This document shows positions 48,155 to 58,193 of a stretch of 64,000 nt of DNA, one piece after another (the stretch's first letter is position 1; every line of letters begins with the position of its first letter). The DNA comes from Qingshengfaniella alkalisoli (GTDB taxonomy: Bacteria; Pseudomonadota; Alphaproteobacteria; Rhodobacterales; Rhodobacteraceae). The position numbers and the translations under genes are program-made. The notes below the pieces were generated by a model. It made no database searches. It had not been told where the DNA came from and worked only from the letters and a program-made list of their open reading frames with translations. The stretch is taken from the NCBI RefSeq assembly GCF_007855645.1, contig NZ_CP042261.1, positions 538,501-602,500 of the forward strand, read 5' to 3'.

Positions 48155-50308
48155 TTAACCTCGTGCGCTGCAAGTTCGGCGGCTGACCCGCCTGTCATCA
48201 TCTCCGAACCCTGCCAGCGTTACAGACAGGCCGTAGCTGGTTGTGGGTTCGGTTTCCTCGGTATTTCTAAATCGTTGTAGCATCGAAAGATCAACCCTGA
48301 CACACTCGTTCGTGTAGGACAGACCAAATTCGGCCCGGTTGGTACGCGCGGCCTGGAAGTCCCGCCGCAGATCGGTCCAGATGTTCCAGCGATCCGTGAT
48401 GTCGTAATCGGCTTCCAGCGCCAGTTCGTTCAGATCCGTGGTCAGGTCAAGCGCGGTATCCGCGCGTTGCCACAGGTAACTGGAAGCCAGCCGCAAACTG
48501 TCGGAACGCCAACTGACGGTGGTTTCGTTCAGGGTGAATTCCATCGCGCTATCGATCAATGACAGGCTGCGGACCTTCATGTTGTCGCCAAGATCCAGAT
48601 CGGCCTGAAGCAACCAGTCCGATTCGCTGCCCGAAAGACCTGTCGCCAGTGGGAACTGTTCCGGCTTGGCAAAGCGATAGACCTTCCCCGCCGTAACCCC
48701 CAGCGACCATCCGTTGGGATCGATACGGCGCCACGTCATGGCGAGCGTGGCGCGGGTGCCTTCCTCATATCGGTCAAGACCCGGGAAGCGGTTCAACGCG
48801 AAAAGGTTGCCGGTGTCGAACGATGTCAGGCGGCTGTCGTCATTCGGGGAATCGATGGGATCCGTACGCGTATAGGCAAGCTGCGCGACCGGTTCCAACT
48901 GGTAACTGACGCCCGTGGCTGTCCATTTCGCCAGAGGATAGCTGACCTCTGCCGCCATGATCGGGGTGATCCCAGTTTGATATTCAGGGTAATTGCTGTC
49001 TTGTCCAATATACTTGAAATCGCCATGGGCTATCAAATCCGCGCCGTAGCGCAGGCCGGTTGGTGTCGTCCAGTCGCGGGTCCATTTTCCTACTGCACGA
49101 ATCTGGGCCATGTCACGCCCTGCCACATCCACGGAGGAGGGGCGCTGATGGCTGTGGCCGATCAGGCTGAGATCCAGCCAACCGCCGACGGACGTGGGGT
49201 TCATCCGGCGGTCAATGCGAAAGTCGGTGATAAAGGTGGGCAGCGTGTCGTTGTCTTCATTTTCGCGCAGTGATCGGAAATGGTTGATTTCGGCGTCAAC
49301 GCGTTCATGTTCGCGCGTGCGCAGCAAGGAGAGATTGCTTTGCAGCCGGTCGGCGCTCGAATAGTCGTAATCCTGAAGATACTGATCATCCCGCGCCGTT
49401 TCCAGGCTGAATCTCAGATCATAATCGCGCGGCAGATCGAAGCTGCCGGACCCGAACAGATAGGTTCGAAGTTGTCCATCTTCGATGGAATCCCGGCTGA
49501 CTGCGCCTTCGAATTCGATTTCGCCCGTGCGAAACGCCTGCCGGTAGCGCATTTCCAGAGTGCGGGTGTAGTCGGTCGAGAAATAGGGCGTGAAGGTGAT
49601 GTCGGCATGATCGCCTAAAGTCAGGAAGAAGGGTAATTTCAGGCCCCAACCCAGATCATCCGTGGTTCGAACGCTCGGTGCCAGCACGCCGGACAGGCGC
49701 GTGTTGGTGGGGTCGGGGAAGCGCATATAGGGTGAATATGCAATCGGAAGCCCCGCGACGCGGAACTGCGCGTCGTAGAAATAGAGCCGCTTGCGTTCCT
49801 CGTCGTGGATCACCCGGCGTGCGCGGATTTCCCACAAAGGCGTTTCAGAGGTGGAGCAAACCGAGCAACTTGACGCAACGACGCGCTTGAGATCGGTAAA
49901 TCGACCTTCGGTGCGGGCCAGTTCCGCGCCCGCGACCTGAAGGTGTTGATCCAGAATAAGGCGCGCGCCACGGGCGATGCCGTCAGTCAGGTCGGTGGAC
50001 AGTTCTGCCGTATCCGCCAATACGACCGCATCCGATCCGTCCCGCAGAATGATTGGGCCTTCAACATCGATCCGACCACTGTCGCGATCATAGGCGATGC
50101 GCGATGCGCTGATTGACCTGCCGCCGGAAAAAACCGTGACATCGCCTTCTGCGATGAGGCGGTCATCCCCCTCGACTCGCATGACGTCAGCCATGATCGA
50201 GGTCGGGAATTCTTCGTCGGCCACCTGTGCTGAAGCGGTGCTGACCAAAGCAAGCACAGCGATAAGTATCGAGAGAAATGGCTTGATATGGCGCAGTGAA
50301 GTCTTCAT
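48155..50308 (-). CDS. lptD: LPS-assembly protein LptD
   Basis: Outer-membrane beta-barrel that inserts LPS with LptE. The 717 aa protein has a signal peptide (about 28 residues), an N-terminal LptA-like jellyroll and a C-terminal barrel rich in alternating aromatic strands. A Cys pair in SSCSVCSTS near residue 150 and Cys near the C-terminus (NECVRV, RTCSARG) could make the disulfides needed for maturation. The ATG at 50308 overlaps the lptG stop by 4 nt. Confidence 0.92.
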   Translation of the reverse strand: MKTSLRHIKPFLSILIAVLALVSTASAQVADEEFPTSIMADVMRVEGDDRLIAEGDVTVFSGGRSISASRIAYDRDSGRIDVEGPIILRDGSDAVVLADTAELSTDLTDGIARGARLILDQHLQVAGAELARTEGRFTDLKRVVASSCSVCSTSETPLWEIRARRVIHDEERKRLYFYDAQFRVAGLPIAYSPYMRFPDPTNTRLSGVLAPSVRTTDDLGWGLKLPFFLTLGDHADITFTPYFSTDYTRTLEMRYRQAFRTGEIEFEGAVSRDSIEDGQLRTYLFGSGSFDLPRDYDLRFSLETARDDQYLQDYDYSSADRLQSNLSLLRTREHERVDAEINHFRSLRENEDNDTLPTFITDFRIDRRMNPTSVGGWLDLSLIGHSHQRPSSVDVAGRDMAQIRAVGKWTRDWTTPTGLRYGADLIAHGDFKYIGQDSNYPEYQTGITPIMAAEVSYPLAKWTATGVSYQLEPVAQLAYTRTDPIDSPNDDSRLTSFDTGNLFALNRFPGLDRYEEGTRATLAMTWRRIDPNGWSLGVTAGKVYRFAKPEQFPLATGLSGSESDWLLQADLDLGDNMKVRSLSLIDSAMEFTLNETTVSWRSDSLRLASSYLWQRADTALDLTTDLNELALEADYDITDRWNIWTDLRRDFQAARTNRAEFGLSYTNECVRVDLSMLQRFRNTEETEPTTSYGLSVTLAGFGDDDRRVSRRTCSARG

Positions 50309-51396
50309 CCGTCCTCGAATTGCAACAACAGGGAAAGAGCCAAGCAGATGCAGGCGACCGGTGGCCCCCAAACTGCGATGAAGATCGGGATCTGTCCTGT
50401 TTCAGCCATGGTGGCGGCAAGGCGGCTTACGAAATAGACCGCAAATCCAGAACCTACAGCTGCCAGTACCATCAGCCCGGTGCGCCCGAAGCGCGTGTGA
50501 CGCAGTGTGAACACCGCGCCGATGAATACCATGGCCGCGAATAGCAAGGGACGGGCCAATTCGGACTGGAACCAGACGCGGTGGAGGCGGGCGGAAAAGC
50601 CGGCTTGCTCCAGGTGGCCGATGAAAGCGGGCAGCTCCCAGATCGGTATTGCTTCCGGTCGGGCAAAGCTGTCGCGGATCTGATCGCGCGTCAGCTCTGA
50701 CGGAATGTCCAGACTGTCAAGGGACTCGGCCATCTCTTCGGGGTTCTGGATGGCAAGATCCCAGCGTTTTACGTCCTCCAGCCGCCAAGCGCCATCGGTC
50801 AGTATGGCGCGCACGGCGTTGGCGCGATAGGTTGGCTTGCCGTTCCCCTCAAAGCCATAGAATGTGACCGTCGACAATTCGGTTCCATCTGAATTTGCAC
50901 GCTCTGCATGGATCGCGGTTTGTCGGTCGTTCGATCCTTGCCGAAGCCACAGCCCGTCGCGCCCGACGGAGATCACGCGTTCAGAGCCGTGGATACGGTT
51001 GGTTTCCGTATCATACCGGATCGACAGGCTTGCGACGACGGGATTGCCGACAGCAACAACGAGCCCGCCAATCAGAGCAGCGGTGAAAAGCGGGGACAGA
51101 ACGGACCGGATGGCAGAACGCCCGGCCGCGCGCGTGACCACTAGCTCGCTGGTGCGTGCCAGCGTGATAAACAGCGTGACCGTTGCCAGCAGCACCACGA
51201 GGGTCAACACCTCGTACAAAGTGATCGGTAGGTGCAAAAGCGTCAGATAGGCCAGCGTGGTGAACGATACACTTTCCCCGTCGAAACGGCGGATATGTTC
51301 CACCAGATCCACGAGCCACATGAAGGTTGCGAATGCGGCGAGGATGCCAAGCCATGTGAACAGGAATTTGCGGGCGAAGTAGAAATGCAGGGTCAT
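50305..51396 (-). CDS. lptG: LPS export permease LptG
   Basis: Permease subunit of the LptB2FG ABC transporter. The 363 aa protein has the YjgP/YjgQ layout: two N-terminal helices, a third, a periplasmic beta-jellyroll (about 130-260) and three C-terminal helices. It is overlapped 4 nt at each end by lptF and lptD. Confidence 0.93.
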   Translation of the reverse strand: MTLHFYFARKFLFTWLGILAAFATFMWLVDLVEHIRRFDGESVSFTTLAYLTLLHLPITLYEVLTLVVLLATVTLFITLARTSELVVTRAAGRSAIRSVLSPLFTAALIGGLVVAVGNPVVASLSIRYDTETNRIHGSERVISVGRDGLWLRQGSNDRQTAIHAERANSDGTELSTVTFYGFEGNGKPTYRANAVRAILTDGAWRLEDVKRWDLAIQNPEEMAESLDSLDIPSELTRDQIRDSFARPEAIPIWELPAFIGHLEQAGFSARLHRVWFQSELARPLLFAAMVFIGAVFTLRHTRFGRTGLMVLAAVGSGFAVYFVSRLAATMAETGQIPIFIAVWGPPVACICLALSLLLQFEDG

Positions 51397-52517
51397 CCGG
51401 CGCTCCTTCGGCGAAGACGCGCAGGTAAATTGCTGTTTGCTATGAACAATAGAGCAAGGCAGATGACGACCGCCAATAGGCTAGACAGATACACCAGGGG
51501 CCATAATGCCGGATCACGTGAGGCGGCATCGATGCTGGAATTGTCGATCAGCTTAACGATAACCACAAGAAAGACTGCCGCCGCGATCTGTTTCCATAGC
51601 CCAAAGCGGCTGAAACCGCCGATCATCAGCGCTGCATATCCCAAGAAAGCCGCACCGCCCGCTAGAAGGGCTTGGGTTACGCGCAGATGTGCTTCGCGTT
51701 GCAGGTAGTCTGCGCTGCGTCTTGTGCGTTGGGCCAGTTCCGCATCGGGTGTTAGCAACTGCAAGGTACTTAGCCCCTGCGGATTTACGCGGTCGCTGGT
51801 GCTTTGCTGGATCAGGCTGTCTATGGCCACCGTGAAATCATCAAAGCGCGTGATCGACAAGCGTTCGCCGTTGGGTTCCAGCGTTTGTGCCATTCCCTGG
51901 AACATCACAAGATTGGTCGATTCCGCATCGCGTACAAGCAGAGCTTGATCCGCCATATAGGTCGTTTGACGGTCCGGGTCACGGATGTCGGACATCAGCA
52001 GATCCTCGATCGTGCCTTCGGGCGTGATGTCGCGCACATAGACCGTGACGCCGCTGGTGGGGCTTTCGAAGCTGCCGGGAACGAGGATGCGGGCGGATAA
52101 TGCCTGTGCCAGTTCGGCTTCCCGCGAGTCCAAACGACGGACAGTCGATGGCACCAGAAGATGTGCCAGCACAATGATCAGCACAACGATCAGCAGGCTG
52201 AACGTTGCGAAGGGTCTGGCGAGGCGGAATACGCTGAAGCCGGTGGCCTGCACAACGACCAATTCGCTGTCCGAATAGAGCTTGTTCGTTACATAGACCG
52301 TCGCCACGAATGCCGAGATGGGCAGGACAAGAAGCATCAGGCTGGGCAGACTCAGCAGCATCAGTTCAAACACGAAGATACCCGATTGCCCTTCGGATAT
52401 GTATTGCGTCAGCATCAACACGGCTTGATTGACCCAGTAGATGCCCACCAGAATCAACGAAAAAAACCCGAAGGCAAAGACAAGCTGAGACAGGATATAT
52501 CTGTCGATTCTGCCCAA
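51393..52517 (-). CDS. lptF: LPS export permease LptF
   Basis: Partner permease of LptG. The 374 aa protein has the same YjgP/YjgQ topology (MGRIDRYILSQLVFAFGFFSLIL and SELVVVQATGFSVFRLARPFA near residues 80-105). First gene of the lptF-lptG-lptD-surA-pdxA-rsmA run; the divergent pepA lies 120 nt away. Confidence 0.93.
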   Translation of the reverse strand: MGRIDRYILSQLVFAFGFFSLILVGIYWVNQAVLMLTQYISEGQSGIFVFELMLLSLPSLMLLVLPISAFVATVYVTNKLYSDSELVVVQATGFSVFRLARPFATFSLLIVVLIIVLAHLLVPSTVRRLDSREAELAQALSARILVPGSFESPTSGVTVYVRDITPEGTIEDLLMSDIRDPDRQTTYMADQALLVRDAESTNLVMFQGMAQTLEPNGERLSITRFDDFTVAIDSLIQQSTSDRVNPQGLSTLQLLTPDAELAQRTRRSADYLQREAHLRVTQALLAGGAAFLGYAALMIGGFSRFGLWKQIAAAVFLVVIVKLIDNSSIDAASRDPALWPLVYLSSLLAVVICLALLFIANSNLPARLRRRSAG

Positions 52518-52612
52518 GGTGGCTCCCCGTTGATGCGTTCTGATCTTCTAACCCAGCTTCGATGCTAGTGAAACTGTTCTATGGTCAAAGCCGGGGCGCT
52601 TGACTAGGGTCG

Positions 52613-52625
52613 CGGAAAATTTCCG
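52613..52625. promoter_or_regulatory. Palindrome between lptF and pepA
   Basis: CGGAAA-A-TTTCCG is a perfect 13-bp odd palindrome 12 nt before the pepA start, in the divergent lptF/pepA region. It may be an operator, or chance. Confidence 0.25.
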
Positions 52626-52637
52626 AAGAGGACCGAC

Positions 52638-54107
52638 ATGACCGACCCCGTCTCTATCCGTGTAACTGCCGTATCCCTTGATGACATCGCGCTGGCAGAA
52701 GGCCGCGTGGTTGTGTTCGTGGGAGAGGATGGCAAGCTCGATCAGTTGTCGCGGCGGGTGAACCGACTGACCAGGGGAACGCTGGAGCGGCTGGTGGGGA
52801 GCGAGCGATTTGAAAAGCTGAAAGTCGCCGACAGCGTCAGCCTTGAATACCCGGCAGGTATGACCGCGACGGCCATTCAGGTCGTCAAGTTGGACCGCAA
52901 ACCGTCGGTCCTGGATGCTCGAAAAGCGGGCGCGGGAATCGGAAAGGTCGCAGGTTCGGAAGACGTGCTTGTTCTGGCTGGAAATCTGGGAAACCCGGCT
53001 GCCGTGGCCAGTGGGATCGCGTTGCGCAAGTATGACTTCAGCGCACACAAGACCAGGAACGGCGAAGCGAACACGGTCGATGTTACCATGATGCTGTCCA
53101 AGCCGGATGTGGCCGAGGCTGGTATCGAGGATGCGCTCGATTCGGCGCGGGCGGTCTTCTTTACCCGCGATCTGACGAATGAGCCGTCCAACGTGCTGAC
53201 GACATCCGAATTTGCCGATCGTCTTTCGGCGATGTCGGAGATAGGGCTCGAGGTTGAGGTGCTGGAAGAAGACGATCTCGAGAAACTGGGGATGCGGACA
53301 CTGCTGGCTGTAGGGCAAGGCTCGGAAAGCCCCTCCAAGGTTGTCGTGATGCGCTGGAACGGCGGCGGCGATGACGCACCGCTTGCCCTGATTGGCAAGG
53401 GCGTCGTTTTCGACACCGGCGGCATCAGCATAAAGCCCGCTTTGAACATGGAAGACATGACCATGGATATGGGAGGTGCTGGTGTCGTTGCAGGCGTGAT
53501 GCGCGGTTTGGCCCTGCGTAAAGCCAAGGCCAATGTCGTGGGCATTGTCGGGCTGGTCGAAAACATGCCCGACGGCAAGGCGCAGCGCCCCGGCGATGTG
53601 GTGCGCTCCATGAAGGGCGATACGGTTGAGGTGATCAATACCGACGCCGAAGGCCGGCTCGTTCTGGCCGATCTGCTGTGGTATGCACAGGACCGTTTCA
53701 GGCCGTCCGGCATGGTCGATCTTGCGACGCTCACTGGTGCGGTAATCATCGCGCTTGGCCACGAAAAGGCAGGCGTTTTTGCCAATGATGATGAATTCGC
53801 CGACACTTTCCTGAAAGCGGCCAGGATGGAAGGCGAGGGTGCGTGGCATCTGCCGCTCGATCCGGCCTATGACGAAGCGCTGAAAAGTCGTGTTGCCGAT
53901 ATCAAGAACACTGGCGGTCGCGCTGCGGGATCGATTACGGCGGCGCAGTTCCTGCAGAATTTCGTGAAATCTGACACGCCGTGGATTCATCTGGATATCG
54001 CCGGGGTTGCCAGCGTCGGGACCGAGACCACTTATGCGCCAAAAGGTGCAACGGGTTGGGGGGTTCGCGCGCTGGATCGGATGATCCGCAATAAGTTCGA
54101 GAACTAA
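52638..54107 (+). CDS. pepA: Leucyl aminopeptidase
   Basis: M17 metallo-aminopeptidase, cytosolic. The 489 aa protein has GKGVVFDTGGISIKPALNMEDMTMDMGGAG (catalytic and metal region) and the NTDAEGRLVLADLL signature. The divergent neighbour of the lpt operon, in the conserved lptF/pepA order; E. coli PepA also binds DNA, not shown here. Confidence 0.96.
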   Translation: MTDPVSIRVTAVSLDDIALAEGRVVVFVGEDGKLDQLSRRVNRLTRGTLERLVGSERFEKLKVADSVSLEYPAGMTATAIQVVKLDRKPSVLDARKAGAGIGKVAGSEDVLVLAGNLGNPAAVASGIALRKYDFSAHKTRNGEANTVDVTMMLSKPDVAEAGIEDALDSARAVFFTRDLTNEPSNVLTTSEFADRLSAMSEIGLEVEVLEEDDLEKLGMRTLLAVGQGSESPSKVVVMRWNGGGDDAPLALIGKGVVFDTGGISIKPALNMEDMTMDMGGAGVVAGVMRGLALRKAKANVVGIVGLVENMPDGKAQRPGDVVRSMKGDTVEVINTDAEGRLVLADLLWYAQDRFRPSGMVDLATLTGAVIIALGHEKAGVFANDDEFADTFLKAARMEGEGAWHLPLDPAYDEALKSRVADIKNTGGRAAGSITAAQFLQNFVKSDTPWIHLDIAGVASVGTETTYAPKGATGWGVRALDRMIRNKFEN

Positions 54108-54150
54108 AAGCCACGCGCAGCGTTGAGTCTTCTCATAAAGGAGGAATGCC

Positions 54151-54552
54151 ATGCTTATTCCGGCTACACGCTATAAGGACTGCGACGCTGCGCTGAGTTA
54201 TCTGACCGGTGTTCTGGGGTTCAAGGAACACGCTGTTCACCGCGACGCTGACGGCAAGATCGTCCATGCCCAACTGACCGAGGGTGGTGACATCTTCATG
54301 TTCGGTCCGCCGGGCGGAGGCGCATTCGACCCGCTCATGATTGCGCCGAAGGAGGCGGGTGGCCGCTGCACGACGTCGGTCTATGTGGTCGTCACGGATA
54401 TTGAGAACCGCTACAAGGCCGTCACCGAGGCGGGCGCGGAAATTGTTATTCCGCTTGAGGCGCAAGATTATGGCGGGCAAAGCTTCACGCTGCGCGACCC
54501 CGAAGGCCATATATGGACCTTCGGCGATTATGACCCGACCAAGGAGAGTTGA
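54151..54552 (+). CDS. VOC/glyoxalase-family protein (PhnB-like)
   Basis: A 133 aa VOC protein: CDAALSYLTGVLGFKEHAVHRDADGKIVHAQL, TSVYVVVTDIENRYKAV and GHIWTFGDYDP at the end. The reaction is not known. AAAGGAGGAATGCC gives a strong Shine-Dalgarno. Its stop shares one base with the holC start. Confidence 0.88.
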   Translation: MLIPATRYKDCDAALSYLTGVLGFKEHAVHRDADGKIVHAQLTEGGDIFMFGPPGGGAFDPLMIAPKEAGGRCTTSVYVVVTDIENRYKAVTEAGAEIVIPLEAQDYGGQSFTLRDPEGHIWTFGDYDPTKES

Positions 54553-55019
54553 TGAACGACGTCCTGTTCTATCACCTGACCGAAACCCCGCTGGAGGCCA
54601 CCCTGCCGATCCTGCTGCGCAAGTCGCTTGATGCTGGTTGGCGGGTCGAGATCCGGGGCGGGTCTGTAGAGCGGCTTGACTGGTTGGATCAAAAATTATG
54701 GCTGACGGGGGATGCGGACTTCCTGCCGCATGGGCTGGCCGGGGGGGCACATGATGCGCTTCAGCCAATCTTGCTGACGACAGCGGATGCGGTGTCGCCG
54801 GCCACGGATTGCCTGATGGTGGTGGACGGTGCGGGATTTGACCCGGCAGAGATGTCAGGGCTTAAGCGTGCCTGCGTGATGTTCGACGGCAGCGATGACG
54901 ACGCTGTTCAGAAAGCGCGCGGGCAGTGGAAATCCGTGACGGATGCCGGGCTGACCGCGCAATACTGGGCTCAGGATGGCGGACGCTGGATCAAGAAGAC
55001 CGAAAGCCGGCCAAGCTAG
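54552..55019 (+). CDS. holC: DNA polymerase III chi subunit
   Basis: Clamp-loader accessory subunit that contacts SSB. The 155 aa protein has VLFYHLTETPLEATLPILLRKSLDAGWRVEI, LDWLDQKLWLTGDADFLPHG and the later QYWAQDGGRWIKK, matching HolC. Start at ATG 54552, overlapping the VOC stop by 1 nt, with AAGGAGAG upstream. It commonly follows pepA. The 3' end overlaps the convergent protease gene by 4 nt. Confidence 0.93.
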   Translation: MNDVLFYHLTETPLEATLPILLRKSLDAGWRVEIRGGSVERLDWLDQKLWLTGDADFLPHGLAGGAHDALQPILLTTADAVSPATDCLMVVDGAGFDPAEMSGLKRACVMFDGSDDDAVQKARGQWKSVTDAGLTAQYWAQDGGRWIKKTESRPS

Positions 55020-55597
55020 CGCGCCAGTGTCAAGGTGCCGTTGCTGAACGTCATGGTCGAGAATCGCGACAGGTAGCTCATCCCCAACAATGATCCGGGC
55101 ATCTCGCCTTCGCTGACCTGTGCGCCGACCTCTTGGTCGGCGAAGGGACCTAACTGCACGTCATCCAATGTAACGCGAGCTGTCCGAACCGTCCCGTTCG
55201 CTGTTCTGGCGATCCCGGTATAGGCAAGTTGGTCCGCATTGATTCCGATCTTGGCCGCGTCATCTTCGCTCAGGACCATATCGGTTGCGCCGGTATCGAC
55301 CATGAGCGTCAGGCGGGTGCCGTTCAGTTCCAGCGGCACGTAGTAATGCCCGTCGCTTGCCTGCCTGATCTGGACTTCACCGCTATCTGTCACCACGGTG
55401 CTGGATGGGCGCAATGCTGGCCCGATATCTCCCCAAAGGCCGTATAGGGCGACCGCCCCCAGAAAGATCAACCCCCAAATGGCGGCCTGCTGCGCAACCT
55501 GTCCCATGCGTTGACGGTTCTGGACGAAAAAATAGACCGCGATGACGCTGCCCAGAAGCACAAGGTAGATCACCCGGCCGAGCTCATCTGTGCTCAT
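55016..55597 (-). CDS. Retropepsin-like aspartic protease (TIGR02281 type)
   Basis: A 193 aa protein with two N-terminal membrane helices (about residues 7-25 and 37-55) and a clan AA domain holding the active-site motif LMVDTGATDMVLS around residue 102, then GTVRTARVTLDDVQLG and GMSYLSRFSTMTF. A single D-T-G motif implies a dimeric enzyme. Its start lies 3 nt after the MarC stop; likely one operon with MarC and the ABC-F gene. Confidence 0.9.
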   Translation of the reverse strand: MSTDELGRVIYLVLLGSVIAVYFFVQNRQRMGQVAQQAAIWGLIFLGAVALYGLWGDIGPALRPSSTVVTDSGEVQIRQASDGHYYVPLELNGTRLTLMVDTGATDMVLSEDDAAKIGINADQLAYTGIARTANGTVRTARVTLDDVQLGPFADQEVGAQVSEGEMPGSLLGMSYLSRFSTMTFSNGTLTLAR

Positions 55598-55600
55598 GGC

Positions 55601-56221
55601 TCAAACCCCGCTCACGACGCCCAGTGATTGCAGCCCATCCAGCACGAACTGCACGGCCAGTGCTGCCAGCAGCATGCCGAACAGGCGCGTTACCACGAGG
55701 ATACCAGTGCGGCCCAAAGCACGCTCGATCGGGCCTGCGACCATGAACAAGGCCAGCATCACACCGATCACGGATGCCATAACCACATGGACCTCCAACG
55801 TCCTGATAAGCGTTGCATCCGATGACGTGGTCAACAGGATCATCGAGGCCATCGCGCCGGGGCCAGCGATCAGCGGCGTGGCTAGCGGAAAGACGGACGG
55901 GTCATGCGCTTCGTTCATGCGACCTTCGCGGCGCTCTGTTCGTTTCTCGAACAGCATGTCCACCGCGATCAGGAACAGCAGCAATCCGCCCGCGATCCGG
56001 AAGGCAGGCAGAGAGATGCCAAGCGCATCCAGCAAAGCGGTCCCGAACAAGCCAAACGCCAGAAGGATCGAAAAGCCGATGAAACAGGCACGGATCGCCA
56101 CAGACCGACGATGTGCATCGTCCATGCCCTGCGTTAATGCAATGAACATCGGTGTCAGGCCGATCGGGTCGATGACCACGAACAGCGTGACGAATGCGGT
56201 GACGGCGTACGCCAGATCCAT
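55601..56221 (-). CDS. MarC-family membrane protein
   Basis: A 206 aa six-helix membrane protein of the MarC/UPF0056 family (TAFVTLFVVIDPIGLTPMFIALT at the start; PLATPLIAGPGAMASMILL in the middle). Function is unresolved despite the name. It is 2 nt after the ABC-F stop. Confidence 0.9.
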   Translation of the reverse strand: MDLAYAVTAFVTLFVVIDPIGLTPMFIALTQGMDDAHRRSVAIRACFIGFSILLAFGLFGTALLDALGISLPAFRIAGGLLLFLIAVDMLFEKRTERREGRMNEAHDPSVFPLATPLIAGPGAMASMILLTTSSDATLIRTLEVHVVMASVIGVMLALFMVAGPIERALGRTGILVVTRLFGMLLAALAVQFVLDGLQSLGVVSGV

Positions 56222-56223
56222 TG

Positions 56224-58071
56224 CTATCCTTCCGCTCGTTCAAGCTTTTCCTGCGCCGACATCCACAGGTCCTCGGCCTTGTCCAGCCCGTTCATCACTT
56301 CGGCGTATTTCTTTTGCCAGACCTCGACCTCTTGTCCGCGGCCTTCCTCGTAGAGTGACGGATCGGCCAGCTTCTGTGCAAGCTTGTCGCGCATGTCGTT
56401 CAGTTTTTCCAGCCGGTCCTCGCATTTGCGCACTTCGGACCTGAGCGCCAGAATCTGATCGCGCGAGGCGCGTTTGGCCTTGGGCTCCTCAGCGGGCTTC
56501 TTTGCGGGCTTGTCGCTGGTCAGTAACATCTTGCGATAGGCTTCGAGATCATCCTCGAATGGGCTCACCGAGCCATCCTTGACCAGCCATAACCGGTCCG
56601 CGACGAGGCTGAGAAGGTGCATGTCGTGGCTGACCAGAATGACTGCGCCGGAATAGGCGGCAAGCGCTTCGACCAGCCCTTCGCGGCTTTCCATGTCGAG
56701 GTGGTTCGTAGGCTCGTCGAGGATCAGCATATGGGGTGCGTCCAGCGTCGCCAGCAGCAGCGACAGCCGTGCCTTCTGACCTCCGGATAAGCGTCCGACC
56801 TCCGTGTCCGCCTGATCCGCCGTCAGCCCGAAACCGGCCAACCGCGCGCGCAGCTTGCCGGGCAACTCGTTCGGGCGTTCGCGTCGCAAGTGCTGTAACG
56901 GCGTTTCGTCGACATGCAACTCGTCCACCTGATGCTGGGCGAAGTAGCCGATCCGCAGCTTGGATGATTTGGTCATCTTGCCCGACAGTGCGGGCAGGCG
57001 GTCCGAAAGCAATTTTGCGAGCGTGGACTTGCCTTGACCGTTCTTGCCCAGCAGTGCGATCCGGTCATCCTGATCGATCCGCAATGACAGCTTCTTCAGC
57101 ACGGCCTGACCGTTATAACCCACGGATGTGTCTTCCATCGTGATGATGGGGGGTGACAGCTCTTCGGGTTCGGGGAATGTGAAAACCTGCCGCGCGAGGT
57201 CTTCGGGCGCGGTAATGACTTCCATCTTGGACAGCATCTTCAGGCGAGACTGCGCCTGTTTCGCCTTGTCGGCCTTGTAGCGGAAGCGGTCCACATAGCT
57301 TTGAAGATGCGCCCGGCGGGCGTCCTGCTTCTTCGCCATCGCTGCTTGAACCGCGCGCTGTTCGGCGCGCTGGCGGGCAAACTGGTCATAGGGGCCTTGG
57401 TAGAACCCGAGCTTGCGGTTCTCCAGATGCAGGATTCCGTTGACTGCGCGGTTGAGAAGCCCGCGATCGTGGCTGATGATCAGAACGGTATGCGGATAGC
57501 GGGCAAGATAGCTTTCCAGCCACAGCGCGCCTTCGAGATCCAGGTAGTTGGTCGGTTCGTCCAGCAGCAGCAGATCGGGCTGCGCAAACAGAACCGCCGC
57601 CAGCGCAACACGCATCCGCCAACCGCCTGAGAAGGCAGAGCAAGGCATCGCGTGCTGTTCATCATCAAATCCCAGACCTTTGAGAATCGACGAGGCCCGA
57701 GCCTCTGCTGACCACGCATCAATATCGGTCAAGCGCGTCTGGATTTCCGCGATACGGGTGGCGTCCTTGCTCGTCTCGGATTCGGCCATCAACGCGGCAC
57801 GTTCGGTGTCTGCGGCCAGCACCGTATCAAGCAGGGATGTACCGGATGCCGGCACTTCCTGCGCCACACCACCGATACGCGCACGTTGCGGCACGGATAT
57901 GAACCCGCTTTCCAGGGCCAACTCACCCCGGATCAGGCGGAACAGGGTTGTCTTGCCTGCGCCGTTTCGACCGATCAACCCCACCTTGTGGCCCGTCGGG
58001 ATGATTGCACTTGCGTCCTCGAACAGGGGACGACCTTCTACGGCATAGTTTATTTCGCTAATCGTCAGCAT
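56224..58071 (-). CDS. ABC-F family ATPase
   Basis: A 615 aa protein with two ATPase domains without membrane regions: Walker A GRNGAGKTT (about residue 35) and GKNGQGKST (about 345), signatures AFSGGWRMRVALA and LSGGQKARLSLLLA, Walker B regions LLLLDEPTNYLDLEG and LILDEPTNHLDMES. It has the long P-loop-linker region (about 235-290) and a C-terminal coiled coil (about 520-610). ABC-F proteins act on ribosomes; the closest subgroup looks like YheS/Uup. It is divergent from ndk. Confidence 0.94.
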   Translation of the reverse strand: MLTISEINYAVEGRPLFEDASAIIPTGHKVGLIGRNGAGKTTLFRLIRGELALESGFISVPQRARIGGVAQEVPASGTSLLDTVLAADTERAALMAESETSKDATRIAEIQTRLTDIDAWSAEARASSILKGLGFDDEQHAMPCSAFSGGWRMRVALAAVLFAQPDLLLLDEPTNYLDLEGALWLESYLARYPHTVLIISHDRGLLNRAVNGILHLENRKLGFYQGPYDQFARQRAEQRAVQAAMAKKQDARRAHLQSYVDRFRYKADKAKQAQSRLKMLSKMEVITAPEDLARQVFTFPEPEELSPPIITMEDTSVGYNGQAVLKKLSLRIDQDDRIALLGKNGQGKSTLAKLLSDRLPALSGKMTKSSKLRIGYFAQHQVDELHVDETPLQHLRRERPNELPGKLRARLAGFGLTADQADTEVGRLSGGQKARLSLLLATLDAPHMLILDEPTNHLDMESREGLVEALAAYSGAVILVSHDMHLLSLVADRLWLVKDGSVSPFEDDLEAYRKMLLTSDKPAKKPAEEPKAKRASRDQILALRSEVRKCEDRLEKLNDMRDKLAQKLADPSLYEEGRGQEVEVWQKKYAEVMNGLDKAEDLWMSAQEKLERAEG

Positions 58072-58193
58072 GCCTTGCCATGCCGCACGCAGCGTCGGTC
58101 GTCAATCGAGCTTTTCAACTCGGCCTGCCCGTGCTAGCAGACCGGCGGTTTCAGGCGGGCAGGGGGTCCGCCGCAAGCAAATGAGGCAAGTCA

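Noticed and set aside
52548-54152. 534-residue open frame antisense to pepA
   Set aside because: Shadow of a well-supported gene; no family features.
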